Below, piece by piece: positions 37,119 through 49,067 of a DNA stretch of 64,000 nucleotides (position 1 is the first letter of the stretch; every line of letters begins with the position of its first letter). Position numbers and translations under genes: made by a program. The stretch covers positions 169,827,740-169,891,739 of the forward strand of contig CM043944.1 in NCBI GenBank assembly GCA_014529385.2. Reading direction: 5' to 3'. The stretch is from Adiantum capillus-veneris (lineage: Eukaryota > Streptophyta > Polypodiopsida > Polypodiales > Pteridaceae). The notes beneath the pieces were generated by a model. It had not been told where the DNA came from. It saw only the letters and a program-made list of their open reading frames with translations, and did not search any database.

Positions 37119-37695
37119 TGTTAACCCTCACGGCACACGGACACCCATCACCTACGATGGACGCGTATTATGTATTTGGTAGAGTCAGGTACCGGGCTTG
37201 TCGGACCAATAGGGAAAGGTAGAGTGATCGCCAATGAGAGGCGCACTTTAACTTGGACATTCAAGGGATTAGTTGGTTAAGCATGGGCGCCCAAGTGTGA
37301 ATGGGGTGAGCTCCTATAAAAGCCAACTAAACCTAATTTTTACTCATTCTCTCATTTGTGCAATTGAAGAGTGCTCTTGCTCCATCTCCATCTTCTTCTT
37401 CTTCTTCACCTCCTTGTGTGTGTGTGTGTGAGAGAGAGAGAGAGGGAGAGTGTGTGTGCGATCGAGCATTATGAAGGCACGACGGCGGCGAAGCGGTTGA
37501 GCGCGGCACGACTGCAGCTTCTTCTTCATCGCGGCGAGGAATCCACCACGAAGGCAAGCGTAGAGCGGTGAGTGACACACCCTTTGTTTTCTTGAGCTTG
37601 CTAGTTTAGGCTTGTTGTGTGCTTGGAGCCGTTTGTGGCTCGCATACGGTGTATTGGCAAGTCCCTTGCTTCGACAGTGCGGCAAGGAGCGCACA
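37119..37695 (+). repeat. 5' LTR of element Y
   Basis: It starts TGTTAACCCTCACGG and ends GGAGCGCACA. It contains a TATA box at 37315, a short GT/GA microsatellite near 37415-37452, and CTTCTTCTTC runs. The primer-binding site follows within five bases. Confidence 0.97.
37315..37321 (+). promoter_or_regulatory. TATA box in 5' LTR of element Y
   Basis: TATAAAA lies in the context CTCCTATAAAAGCC. The same box is at 42465 in the 3' LTR. Confidence 0.7.
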
Positions 37696-37699
37696 TTTT

Positions 37700-37718
37700 T
37701 GGAGCCGTTGCCGGGGAT
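37700..37718 (+). promoter_or_regulatory. Primer-binding site of element Y
   Basis: TGGAGCCGTTGCCGGGGAT lies five bases after the LTR. It closely resembles the TGGCGCCGTTGCCGGGGA site common in plant gypsy elements, which places Y in the Ty3/gypsy group even though it has no polymerase. Confidence 0.8.
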
Positions 37719-38681
37719 ATGCCCTACACTAAGCTCGGTTAGCACTTTACGCTTCCTTGTGGTGCAATTTGTATCATAGGAAAGGCAGGGAAGGAGTGTG
37801 TGGAGATTTCTGTTTTTTGCGTTTTCTGCAATTGCTGTCAAGTTCCAATTTCTGCTATTGTCTGCGTTTTTCAATTTCCGCAATTTCTGCATTTTCAAGT
37901 TCGGCGTTTTCAAATTCTGCAATTTTCTGCATTTCTGTCAATTTGTTGCAATTTTTGCGTTTTTTCTGCATTTTCTGTCAATTTCTGCAGTTTTCTGCAT
38001 TTCTCTCAATTTGCTGCAATTTCTGCGATTTCTGCGTTTTTTTCAATTTCTGCGTTTTTCTGCATCAAAAAAAAAAATCAAAAAAAGTTTTTTGAGAAGG
38101 AAAAATCAAAAAAAAAAAGTGAAAAAAAAATTTTTAAAAGGAAAAAAAATCGGAAATTAAAAACGCGAGCGAGCGGGCGGCGAAATTTTTTCGAAAATAA
38201 AAAACGTGTTTCTTAAAACGGACGGGTTGGTTTGTATAAAAGATAGATCGGGATCATTTTCCCAAGCCCAAGCCCAAGCCCAAGCCCAGGCCCAGGCCTC
38301 AATCCTCAGTCTTATGATGTATACTAGACTCACTCTTATATATATACCCTACTCCCTCAAGAGAGAATGAGAGCATGTGGGACAAGTCCTCCACTCTCCT
38401 CCTTTCTCTTTCCACTTGCACCCTTAGACTTTCTAGTTTAGGCCTAGTTCCTTACTGGAAATTGACAGTTTTAGGGATTCCGAGGGCATAGAGTGACCAA
38501 ACGGAGTGCTGTAAAGCACGGCACGACCCTCTGACCGATACGCTCGTTTTGAGCTATCACACGGCCCATTCCACGACACGCTCTAAAAAATCTAGCAAAA
38601 AAAACAAACAAAAAACACGCTAAAAACTAGTCACAAGGCCTCCTAGAGCAGCTTTTTGACACCTTAGGGTATCAAAAGCAC
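37719..38681 (+). other. Leader of element Y with T-rich and A-rich low-complexity DNA
   Basis: The region 37800-38065 is a degenerate repetition of TTTCTGCAATT and TTTCTGCATTT units. An A-rich stretch follows (38067-38160), then tandem CCCAAG hexamers at 38262-38300. Open frames here are low-complexity by-products. I see no conserved protein. Confidence 0.75.
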
Positions 38682-40178
38682 ATGCACTTACGCTCTGGGC
38701 GGGTGCTAGAACACGAGCATATTGAGGGTGCCTCTGTTCATACGGACACCCATTACCCATCCACGATAATCTCTAGACCCTCAGCGGGGACACAAGGTAG
38801 CACCACCCAAGACCCTAAAATAGCCGCTAGTGATTCCTCCTCCGACTCAGAAATCATGGAAGCATACCCTACCCAAAACACTGTGAGAGAAGGCCATGCA
38901 CCTCCCGAAGCTCCACAGCCTAGTACTAGTATGTTTAGCCGTTTCATGGAAACATTAGGTAGAGCTACTCGCTCGGAACCTGATGCAAATGAAGCACACG
39001 AAGAGGATGGGTTGGACTCTGACACACCTCTACGATACCCCATTGAGTTAAATAGTGCCTATGGAAAAGTGCTATATAACGCCTTATTGGACACGGGTGC
39101 TAAATACAATCTGTTATCCTATGGGGTGTGGTGTCAGTTAGGGAAGCCACCTCTATCTGAGAGTATTATCCAAGTCAAGGGTGTCAACAAGAAAAAAACT
39201 GCGGTTTTTGGAATCTGGCACACTTCTGTCAGTTATGACAATGGGGTGGTAGCTCAAGACTTTTTGGTCATGCCTACTGGAACTATGGAGGGTAATATAA
39301 ACCTAGGCCGCACGTGGATGATAGCCACCAAATGCACTATTGATTGGGGGACTGGGGGTGTTACAACGCAAAAACCAACTCTTAGCCCTACCACTCAAGC
39401 CATAGTCCCTGAGATATTGCCCAAGGAAATAAAACCCAAGACATTGCACGTCCAGGAGGTTGAACCATACGTCCCCATAGCCCAACTCTCTAGAGCTTCA
39501 ACTAATGTAGTTGAAAGAAAGCTTGAGACACACAAGAACCATCCTAATATAACAGAGAAAACATACAAGTGGGTCCCTAAAACCTCTGTAGTGAGCATGG
39601 TTGATGCAAAAAAACGGAAACCTAGTAAGAACCGTACCACTCACTCCAAGAAATGTAAAGAAACGATGCGATGGATCCCTAAACGACTATTGGAAGCCCA
39701 AGGCTACTATCAAGGAAATGATCAAATCTGGGTGCCAAAACGTAGATTGTGCTCTTACCTATCACCTGACCCAAGTGAGCCCAATCCCGTAGCTCCAAAA
39801 CGAATCAATGATCATGGAAAGAAAAAAATCACAGAATGCTACACACCTGCTCCCGAGCTAGTTTGGGTACCAAAGAAAGAACGATTTGTTCCACTTAGCT
39901 CAGGAAGGGGGGAGTCCCATGAAGCTTCTAGCTCCTCATGTAATACATCCATAGAGGTAAAAGCTTCTACACAGCCTCCATCTATAGTAGTGGACCTCAA
40001 TGAAGCTACAAAAGAATCCACACCTCCCAGTGTTCAAGAATCACCTAATGAACCACTTCAAGTTCGATCCTGGGAGAGTACCTTACCACCCTTGCAACTT
40101 GACGAGGCACCTAGGGTAATAGCAAACTACTGGCAAAAATCCTCACCTATTACTGGAACAATTGGTTTCAAAGGGTGA
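38682..40178 (+). CDS. Intact retropepsin-like ORF of element Y (498 residues)
   Basis: An uninterrupted frame starts MHLRSGRVLE. Residues 40-115 are serine- and acid-rich and probably disordered. Residues 118-225 form a retropepsin-like domain: YNALLDTGAKYNLLSY (catalytic DTG at 137-139), VVAQDFLVMP, and INLGRTWMI in place of the usual LLG-R/M closing motif. Residues 297-398 carry four copies of W-V/I-P-K (297, 331, 350, 395), spaced unevenly in a basic region. The tail is proline/serine-rich. It has no CCHC knuckle and no polymerase. It could mature a partner's polyprotein or act as a structural protein. The role is unknown. Confidence 0.85.
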   Translation: MHLRSGRVLEHEHIEGASVHTDTHYPSTIISRPSAGTQGSTTQDPKIAASDSSSDSEIMEAYPTQNTVREGHAPPEAPQPSTSMFSRFMETLGRATRSEPDANEAHEEDGLDSDTPLRYPIELNSAYGKVLYNALLDTGAKYNLLSYGVWCQLGKPPLSESIIQVKGVNKKKTAVFGIWHTSVSYDNGVVAQDFLVMPTGTMEGNINLGRTWMIATKCTIDWGTGGVTTQKPTLSPTTQAIVPEILPKEIKPKTLHVQEVEPYVPIAQLSRASTNVVERKLETHKNHPNITEKTYKWVPKTSVVSMVDAKKRKPSKNRTTHSKKCKETMRWIPKRLLEAQGYYQGNDQIWVPKRRLCSYLSPDPSEPNPVAPKRINDHGKKKITECYTPAPELVWVPKKERFVPLSSGRGESHEASSSSCNTSIEVKASTQPPSIVVDLNEATKESTPPSVQESPNEPLQVRSWESTLPPLQLDEAPRVIANYWQKSSPITGTIGFKG

Positions 40179-40483
40179 CAAGCTCATTTCAAACGGTATG
40201 ATCTACCCAAGGAAGGGGGGAGTGTTTGCTGATAGTCATCATTCATTTGTTTCCCTCTCAACCTTTTTCCCTGACCTCTTAATCTCCGATCTTAGGGAAT
40301 GTATATATATAGCCTTATACTCACAAAAAAACAAAAATAGTAAAGAGCAAGAGCGCTTAGCAATGAGAGAGCACCCTATCAGATCTTACATATAAGTCCA
40401 AATTCACCGTGTCAAGTCAAGCAACACACAAAAACAACTCTTATGTTTTAAAGGCCTAACCAAATCTATCTGTCTTGTCAGAA

Positions 40484-40906
40484 ATGGCTACTTCACCAGA
40501 GGCATGCACTTCTATTTTTGATGAAAGGTACCCCTTGTCTTTTCAACAAGTGTTCTACGTATGCTACCCTATACTTTCTTGCGAATGGGATTTGATAGAG
40601 AGCCTTGCATGTGAGAGAAATTTTGAGTAGTTAGAATGGCTGATACGTCTATGGCTAACTAGTGATCCCTACCCAGTAGCGAATGTGTCTCCAATGGCAC
40701 ATGCTTATTCTTTTGCACAAGATGAGTATCCACGCATCACGAGGTTCTTGATTAGCATGCTTGCACAAGAGGATGATGAAGAGGAACTAATAGAGACCGA
40801 GGAAGACTATGGCCTCACGGACAACGATTTTATTTATCTAGATGATGAGGATAGAGGCCTAGCCTTAGGGTGGCCACCCGGTTTATATAATATCCTCTTT
40901 CCTTGA
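40484..40906 (+). pseudogene. Small acidic ORF of element Y with one in-frame TAG
   Basis: From the ATG at 40484 (MATSPEACTSIF...) 140 codons lead to a TGA at 40904-40906, with one TAG at codon 49 (40628-40630). The C-terminal third is strongly acidic (EDDEEELIETEEDYG). The single TAG could be a recent C-to-T change from CAG or a regulated stop. No family is recognised. Confidence 0.4.
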
Positions 40907-42256
40907 TTCTAAAAGGGGTGACAGATAGGTAGGTTAGGGGTCTAGATTGTGTTTTGAGTTTGTTTTTTGAAGTTTTAATTTTTCCCACTGATGTGCCTCC
41001 TGGAGGTATTCCTTTTGTTTCCTAGTGTGTACAGGAGCGTGTTGCTATTGATAGGATTTGGACCTTCATGGAACCTTTCTCTCGTTCACTCTTCAAATCA
41101 AGCGCGACCATCAACACAAACAGGTGTTTCTTGTCCATTAGCATTGCCCTTATCTTTTTTGCATCCATGTTTGTCTGCTTTGATTGTGATTGGTAGCATA
41201 CTATTCAGCGCATTGGCTTAGTATCCAACATTTAATTCAATGCAATCTTTTGTCATAATCACTTGTTTAGGTGTAAAAATCAAGCAGTCCGACTAAGCTA
41301 GTTTGACCAAGCTAGGTATTAGAAATCTTCTCTTAATACCATGGGGAATGCCTTCCTAATAAGCAATGGTTACTTAGGTTCTTAATCCGATTTAGGCAGC
41401 ATTGTGTGAAATGTACTAGGGCTTTCTAGTGGGCTTAACCCTAGTGACCTTTAGCTTAAGTATTATAAAGGGAGTTTACTAATGTGATGAGCCTGGGGAG
41501 GGTAACAGTGTTATATGACCCCCCAAAGTTACAAAATTTAAATGTTGAAAATGAACAAGCAAAAAATCAAAGTGCCACAATGTAAAATTTTAAGCTGGAA
41601 GAGAAATCTCAGCTTGATTTGGTACTTCACTCACATGTATTGCCTATGGTACTAGAGCCCTAGAGGTTCCCAGCGTGGGCGCTTTTCCTTGAAAAGCAAA
41701 AAACCCAAGGCATACAAAATAAGCACACACATCAAAATTGAATCAATGTGAAAAGACCTTGGGGGGTCAAAGAAAAAGTAATCAGCCAGGCGATGATTTC
41801 ATGAGAAATTCCTTTTATGGTAGCTTAACTACAAGGTTTTCTAGATATAGCCTCTAGTCAGCCCTTGAACATGAATACTTGGCTCTCGCGATTAAACAAC
41901 TTAATTGACCACAAAAAATTAAGAAGCTTACCCATGGTATTAATATTTGATCTCTAGTGCTTTTCGACCGTCAAATTAGTGACCCCAGACTTGTTTAATT
42001 TTTTGCCTTTACATCTGTTTATGCATTTGATTACATTGCAATTTAATGTTCATTGCTAACAAATTGTTTGAAATTATTTTACCAATCAATTTTTCTATCT
42101 AAAACTGCATATGCTTTTTAAGAGAATGCAATTACTGTGCCAATGTTGTTTGATTTTGCAGTGACTGAAGAAGGCTAAGGACATTCATCTCAAATGCTCT
42201 TCCACCTCGACGAACCAGCTTCAACTCAATAGCTTCCGAGGACGGAATCTACATCA
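40907..42256 (+). other. Non-coding 3' interior of element Y
   Basis: About 1.35 kb between the small ORF and the polypurine tract has only short frames. CTAAGCTAGTTTGACCAAGCTAGG near 41295 is a small internal repeat. I see no other structure. Confidence 0.6.
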
Positions 42257-42268
42257 GGAAGGGGGGCA
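42256..42268 (+). promoter_or_regulatory. Polypurine tract of element Y
   Basis: AGGAAGGGGGGCA ends at the base before the 3' LTR start TGTTAACC. Confidence 0.85.
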
Positions 42269-42845
42269 TGTTAACCCTCACGGCACACGGACACCCATCA
42301 CCTACGATGGACGCGTATTATGTATTTGGTAGAGTCAGGTACCGGGCTTGTCGGACCAATAGGGAAAGGTAGAGTGATCGCCAATGAGAGGCGCACTTTA
42401 ACTTGGACATTCAAGGGATTAGTTGGTTAAGCATGGGCGCCCAAGTGTGAATGGGGTGAGCTCCTATAAAAGCCAACTAAACCTAATTTTTACTCATTCT
42501 CTCATTTGTGCAATTGAAGAGTGCTCTTGCTCCATCTCCATCTTCTTCTTCTTCTTCACCTCCTTGTGTGTGTGTGTGTGAGAGAGAGAGAGAGGGAGAG
42601 TGTGTGTGCGATCGAGCATTACGAAGGCACGACGGCGGCGAAGCGGTTGAGCGCGGCACGACTGCAGCTTCTTCTTCATCGCGGCGAGGAATCCACCACG
42701 AAGGCAAGCGTAGAGCGGTGAGTGACACACCCTTTGTTTTCTTGAGCTTGCTAGTTTAGGCTTGTTGTGTGCTTGGAGCCGTTTGTGGCTCGCATACGGT
42801 GTATTGGCAAGTCCCTTGCTTCGACAGTGCGGCAAGGAGCGCACA
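42269..42845 (+). repeat. 3' LTR of element Y
   Basis: This 577-bp copy of 37119-37695 differs by one transition by eye. The GTATG duplication and the resumed reading frame of element E follow directly. Confidence 0.97.
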
Positions 42846-42850
42846 GTATG

Positions 42851-45667
42851 TCTGGCAATTTATGTATTGGGCTACTGCTGCAAACATTAATGAGCAGGTG
42901 AAGCTAGCATGGAATGAGCAGCCCATTTCTGAACCGAAGAAAATTGAACTGTCCTTAGACGACGAGGAAACGGACAGTCAAACAACTTCCAAGGACCTGA
43001 AAAGGAAAGCTACTGCAAAGGAAGCTAGTAGTTCAAAGAAACCAAGAATTACACTGACCAAAAGCAGTGAATTCTTGAAGCACATCGAAAGCCAAGTAAA
43101 GGCAGTGAGCACTGAAACAACTGTACCTAATCAGACAGTTGTTACTGGATTTGGGAAGGATCAGGTAAAGCCAGTCACTGAGGCGAAGGTACCAGACCAG
43201 TCAGGAGACAAAGGCAGGAATCAACTGGATAAAGGGAAAGGTCCAGCATCCTCAACTATGACTGAAACAGTTCCTTTCATTTCTCAAAACCCTCTACAAC
43301 TGGTTAAAAAGGATAAGCTACAGCAAATGCAAACTCAAAAATTGAGAGGGCATCTCTCACTCACCAAAACTGATTATGCATCTCTACCTTATGTGGCTCC
43401 TGTGGCAATATATGAACCAGTTGATTCTGATCCAACAACGGTCAAAGACAGATGTTCAGTACTGATACAGACCTCTTGGAATACCATTGTTAGCTGTATG
43501 GGACAATTGGTGGAAGCTGCTGGATCAGAAGATAAAAAAGCTTAAAGCTGAATTGGCAGAAGCACAGCATCAGATTGCCACACTCCAGAAAGCCCAGGAA
43601 GCACAGAACATACAACACAGGGTATTGCAAGCTCAGTCAGAGAGAGCTCAGGAGTTGTTGAACAAAAAGTTAGCTAAAGCTGAGTCTGAAATTATGATCA
43701 TAAAGAGTCAAAGTAATGAAGCATCGAGAGCTGCAGAGCGAGCTGAAATGGGGCTCAGAACGAAGCAGGTAGAATTTAGGAAACTGCTATTACACCATAC
43801 AGCTCTGAAGCGCTCGCTGACGGACATATACATCTACAACAGCTTGTCTGAAATTTTGAACCCCGCAGGCAATGCTGTTTTTTATTTAGAAAATTTAAAA
43901 TCCTTGATGGAAAGTCTGCAAAGTAATTTGCAGGACAAGATGAGTGAATTCAACAATGCTCTGATGAACCAAGCCATCATGGATTATATTGAGCAACAGA
44001 CATCCCCAGAGGAGGATGAAGAAGAAGAAGAAGATGAAGTTGATAAGGAGGAGGATGATCAAGAAGTCGGGCATACACAGGATGATGATGATGCCCCACC
44101 ACCATCTCCACCTCCAGGACCAGGCAATGATGGGATAGGACCAGATGAAGGAGGCCAGTCACACCAAGACCAACCTGACCAGACTGAGGAACAACGGGAA
44201 AGACAGGAAACAGAACAACAGTCGGGTCATCAGTAGACTGAAGAACGACAGACTAGCAACATTGGAAATGAGCCACCTGATCAGTCCCATCACAGCAGAA
44301 AGGCTAAAGGTAAAATGAAGGCTCAGGATGAAGGACCAGTGAAGGATCATAAGCATTCACTCCAACTCATTACCCTAAATAAGCAGCTGAGACATCAACA
44401 GACCTCTATCACCAGAAAGTATCTGGAGGATGATATTCTGTGGACTGATTTAGAAAGGTTCCAAAGGCTATATGTAGGAGCCAGAGAAATGGTAGAACAT
44501 TGAAAATCTGCTACTTTTCATGATAAGAAAGCCTGTAGACTACCGGCGCATCCCAGTACAGTTCAGCTGTTGGAACGAGTTCCAGAATGGATACTCAATG
44601 CTGATGAGAAAGTGGTAAACTCGCACTGGCAAAGACAGTCCACTATAGATTGTCAGTCTTTGGCTTTAGAACTGGAACTTCTGCTGGGTAACAAACCAAC
44701 TTACCATTGTATGAAGGACGTTAGGGTCCAACTTAAGGATGTTCTGGTTCACCTGCAAATTGCCAGAGGTGTTTTGGACCAGAGAATGAAAGCCATCCTG
44801 GAGGACCAGACAGCCACTAGCAGAGGACCTCAAACTTGCATGTCAGTCAGAGCACAGGCGACTGCTCTCCGTACCCTATTCCAGCTAGTCAGAATTACTA
44901 GGAAGATGATGCAACAAGGGAACCATGCGGTTCTGAATTTGCTGGAATTTGTGCCTGATTCTCCAGTTCTCTTATATGCTGTTCCAGCAAGAGAAACTGA
45001 GTTGCCAAGATTCTTTCCAGCACTGTATCCTCAATATCAAGAGCCAGTTGATCGACTCACATATTTCAAAATAATTGATGAGCTTCAGGATTGGTATGAG
45101 CGATCAACTATAGAATGGAAGACTTGGCAGACATTGTTCAATGATGTTCTTCAAATCAATGATATCCAGGCAATAAAGGAAGAGCTACAGAGGATTCAGT
45201 TGTGTATGGTCCAGTGGAAGATTCAGGTCAGAGGATTGACTAGGATTACTAATCAGTTACTGTAGCTTACAGTCAAATCTTCCAAACTGCCTGAGAAAGA
45301 CATTGTAGCAAAGCCGGGTCTAGCACCGCAGTACAGGCAGATGGATGAGATTCTGTTCGAAGCGCGCGTCAAAACAAATCAGCCTCTTGCACAAGGATGA
45401 ATCCATACTGCTTTGCATTGTCATAAACTCGCCAGAACCAGACTAACCAAGGGCAGGCGTACACTCTATGATCCTGACACCAAAACCTATCATTCTCTCA
45501 CACCTTATGAGGTAGAGAGGACCACAGAACGGCGAGATCAGCTGGAGCAGGAGGCCATTTACCGACTGATTCAGAAGGAGAATGCTGATGCTGGAACTTC
45601 TCAGGCACCAACACGGTCAAAGAGCAAGGGCAAAAGGAAGACGATCCAATGGAAAGATACTGGGTAG
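42851..45667 (+). pseudogene. Post-integrase extension of element E, second part
   Basis: The reading from 37118 continues: a lysine/serine-rich region to about 43500, then a frameshift. A long predicted coiled coil (about 43530-43800, KLKAELAEAQHQIATLQKA) follows. Next come a helical region, an acidic run (EEDEEEEEDEVDKEEDD near 44015) and a proline stretch. A final alpha-rich domain lies at about 44530-45660, with repeated W, Q and L residues. In-frame stops are at 44234 (TAG), 44501 (TGA), 45263 (TAG) and 45398 (TGA), and the true end is TAG at 45665-45667. With 35891-37118 it makes roughly 1,350 codons. I recognise no enzyme or envelope motif. Confidence 0.65.
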
Positions 45668-45679
45668 TGCTATCTCAGA

Positions 45680-46363
45680 ATTTGGGGGCGACTTTTCTTT
45701 TCAGCAGGCAGAAGGGATAACCTTGGCTTTTTCAGCTGCCTCTCGCAATCTGTGAGCTTTCTAGAGCTCTGCATTCTTCACCATCTTCTGGTGGATTGTC
45801 AGAGTCTGACATTGAGAAGATGGATTGTCAACATCAGAACTAGACGATGGATTTTTCAATTCAACATCAGAACCAGACAATGGATTTTTCAGAAATTTTG
45901 GAATCTTGCCAAAATTCAAGAAAGAAGGGAAGGATGTAGACGGCTGGCGCGTCACCATGTGGGAACGTGTTCTTAGAAGATGGGCAGTGAATCACTTAGT
46001 AATTACTAAAGTAATTACTACGGTAAACCCGAAGCATATAAATAGGATCCATTACTTTGATATCGGGTTGGCAATTGTTATCACTTGTATTAGCGCTTTG
46101 AGCTATAATTACATTTGAGCATCAGTGGCAGTATTATCGGCTACATTTTCCCTCTCTGTAATCATATTCACTGTAATCTCAATCATGATATATATATTCC
46201 AGTGATACTGACTCCTCAACAGTCTTCTGAATCTGAATCTGAACTTTACTCCAGTCTTTAAGTCTGATTCTCATTTCAGTATTCATATTTCAGTCTAGTC
46301 ACTGATTTTTGTCTAGTCTACTGTTTGAACTCTTCCTACTCTAAGTAGCTGAAATCCTTCAAC
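45680..46363 (+). repeat. Probable 3' LTR of gypsy element E
   Basis: After the last stop comes a candidate polypurine tract (GAATTTGGGGGCGA, 45677-45690), then non-coding DNA with a TATA box at 46037. The sequence AGACRATGGATTTTTCA occurs twice near 45845 and 45880. The block appears to end at CCTTCAACA (46363), where the CACTA fragment begins. Exact ends are uncertain because the second LTR is missing. Confidence 0.5.
46037..46043 (+). promoter_or_regulatory. TATA box in the probable LTR of element E
   Basis: TATAAAT lies in the context GCATATAAATAGGATCC, a good plant TATA context. Confidence 0.5.
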
Positions 46364-46379
46364 ACTGGAATTAGCTGTC

Positions 46380-47421
46380 TTAAGAGATCAGCTCCAATTC
46401 CAGCCATGCCCAAACGTAAATTGCGTGGTTCACTCTTAAAATGTGGCCAGGTATCTTCAATGTGCCTCCAAGCCTTTGAATCAGCGGGCACCCTAAATGT
46501 TGCGTCAGTGGATCTATTCGTAGAATGCCACCGCATCAACTTTGCAATGGAACCACAACGAAACATGTTTTTTATCCTAGGAATAATAGGGAAATGCTGC
46601 AACACTTTAGCTGGCACTGTCTCGCCAACTGCATCTTGTTTGTAGCGCATTGCTCCGCACTTAGGACACGACAAACAATCTGCGAATTCATTGCAAAAAA
46701 GAATGCAATCATTTGGACATGCATGAATCTTGTTGTAGTCCAAGCCAACTGAGGTCAGAAGTTGCTTTGCGTCTGGCCTGGAGGGGGGCATTTCATTGCC
46801 AGCCGAGAGAAGTTGCTCCCGCAATAACCTGTTTAAGCCACATTAAATTAAAAAGCTCTCCGAGCACATCACCGTTGCAATCGGAAAATCTCTTTTGTAA
46901 ATTACGTACCTAAACAAAGCAGTGACGCTTGCATCTGACCACCCATACACTGACTAAAGATTCAAAAAAGCCAGACAAGTATGAAGCACAGATATTTTGG
47001 TGCCTTCATAGATTGGTTGACGTGCCAACTTCCTCAACATGTCTTCAGGAGATAGGGGCACGGCTTCTGGTGCTACTTCGTTCGCGTTCTCCTCGCTTGT
47101 CTGGAAGAAGGCATCCAGCATCTCCTCCATGCCGTCGTCTTCTGTCTGTAAGCCCTTTTCTGCTTCCATCCGTGGCTCTATATTGGTCGGACCTTCACGC
47201 ATAATCTTTTTTCTCTCTCTCTCAGATGTAGGTGCTATGTCGCGAAAATCAATGCCCGTTCCGTAGGAGTCGTATCGCAGATTCTGTACGGTTTCTCTAG
47301 CAAACTCTCTGTACTTGTGCACATGCTCATTACATATCCTACGCTTGCGCAGGATTTGATACTTGCAGAGCGTGCACGAGCATGCAATCTTTTCCTCCAT
47401 GTTAGTTGATGACGTTTCCAT
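46380..47421 (-). pseudogene. CACTA transposase (TNP2/Transposase_21 type), C-terminally truncated
   Basis: Exon 1 (47421 to about 46914) starts METSSTNMEE. It carries CSCTLCKYQ, and after one in-frame TAG it reads SVYGWSDASVTALFR. An AG|GTACGT donor and an AAACAG|GTTATT acceptor bound an intron of about 85 bases (about 46914-46830). Exon 2 reads LLREQLLSAGNEMPPS, then the family hallmark YNKIHACPNDCILFC, CPKCGAMRYK and HFPIIPRIKNMFR, to EPRNLRLGMA, where homology ends. The catalytic core beyond that is missing. It would have cut and moved CACTA ends and cannot do so now. Confidence 0.8.
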
Positions 47422-48880
<1,459 letters not shown>

Positions 48881-48889
48881 TTTTTCCCC

Positions 48890-49067
48890 CAAATTTTTTT
48901 GCGTCGCTATAACCGTCGCAATACGCGTGGCAAATAAAGCCTTTCCACCCGTATATCGACGCACACTGCGACGTGTATAGCGACGCAAGCGACTGACGTC
49001 GATATACACGTGGATAAGCATGGCCGTCGATATATACGCGTCGATATCTTCATTTAGTTTTGTAGTG
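48890..49067 (-). repeat. CACTA terminus with subterminal repeats
   Basis: The motif GCGTCGCTATA or CGTCGATATA and its inverse occur at least six times between 48900 and 49050, ending at the CACTACAA terminus. In characterised CACTA elements such subterminal repeats are bound by the accessory transposition protein. Confidence 0.75.

Larger units (their letters stand above)
37119..42845 (+). mobile_element. Very young non-autonomous LTR retrotransposon Y
   Basis: Two 577-bp LTRs (37119-37695 and 42269-42845) differ by eye at a single base (ATTATGAAGG versus ATTACGAAGG). A perfect 5-bp target duplication GTATG lies at 37114-37118 and 42846-42850. A primer-binding site and a polypurine tract are in place. 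The 4.6-kb interior encodes a 498-residue retropepsin-like protein and a small acidic ORF, but no reverse transcriptase, RNase H or integrase. The near-identical LTRs imply recent insertion with enzymes supplied in trans. Confidence 0.95.
33106..46363 (+). mobile_element. Gypsy retrotransposon E (Athila/Tat-like), 5' truncated, split by element Y
   Basis: RT, RNase H, integrase and a very long downstream extension all lie in one frame from 33116 to 37118, and continue after element Y from 42851. LTR-like sequence follows the last stop. Gag and protease are absent on the left, where copia element D adjoins. The RT box FMDDFTVY resembles Athila/Tat-lineage elements, which often carry an extra ORF after integrase. 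All eight in-frame stops are TAG or TGA. Confidence 0.8.

Noticed and set aside
37757-38216. Phenylalanine-rich frames in the leader of element Y
   Set aside because: Three overlapping frames through a degenerate TTTCTGCAATT repeat and an A-rich tract. Low complexity, not conserved protein.
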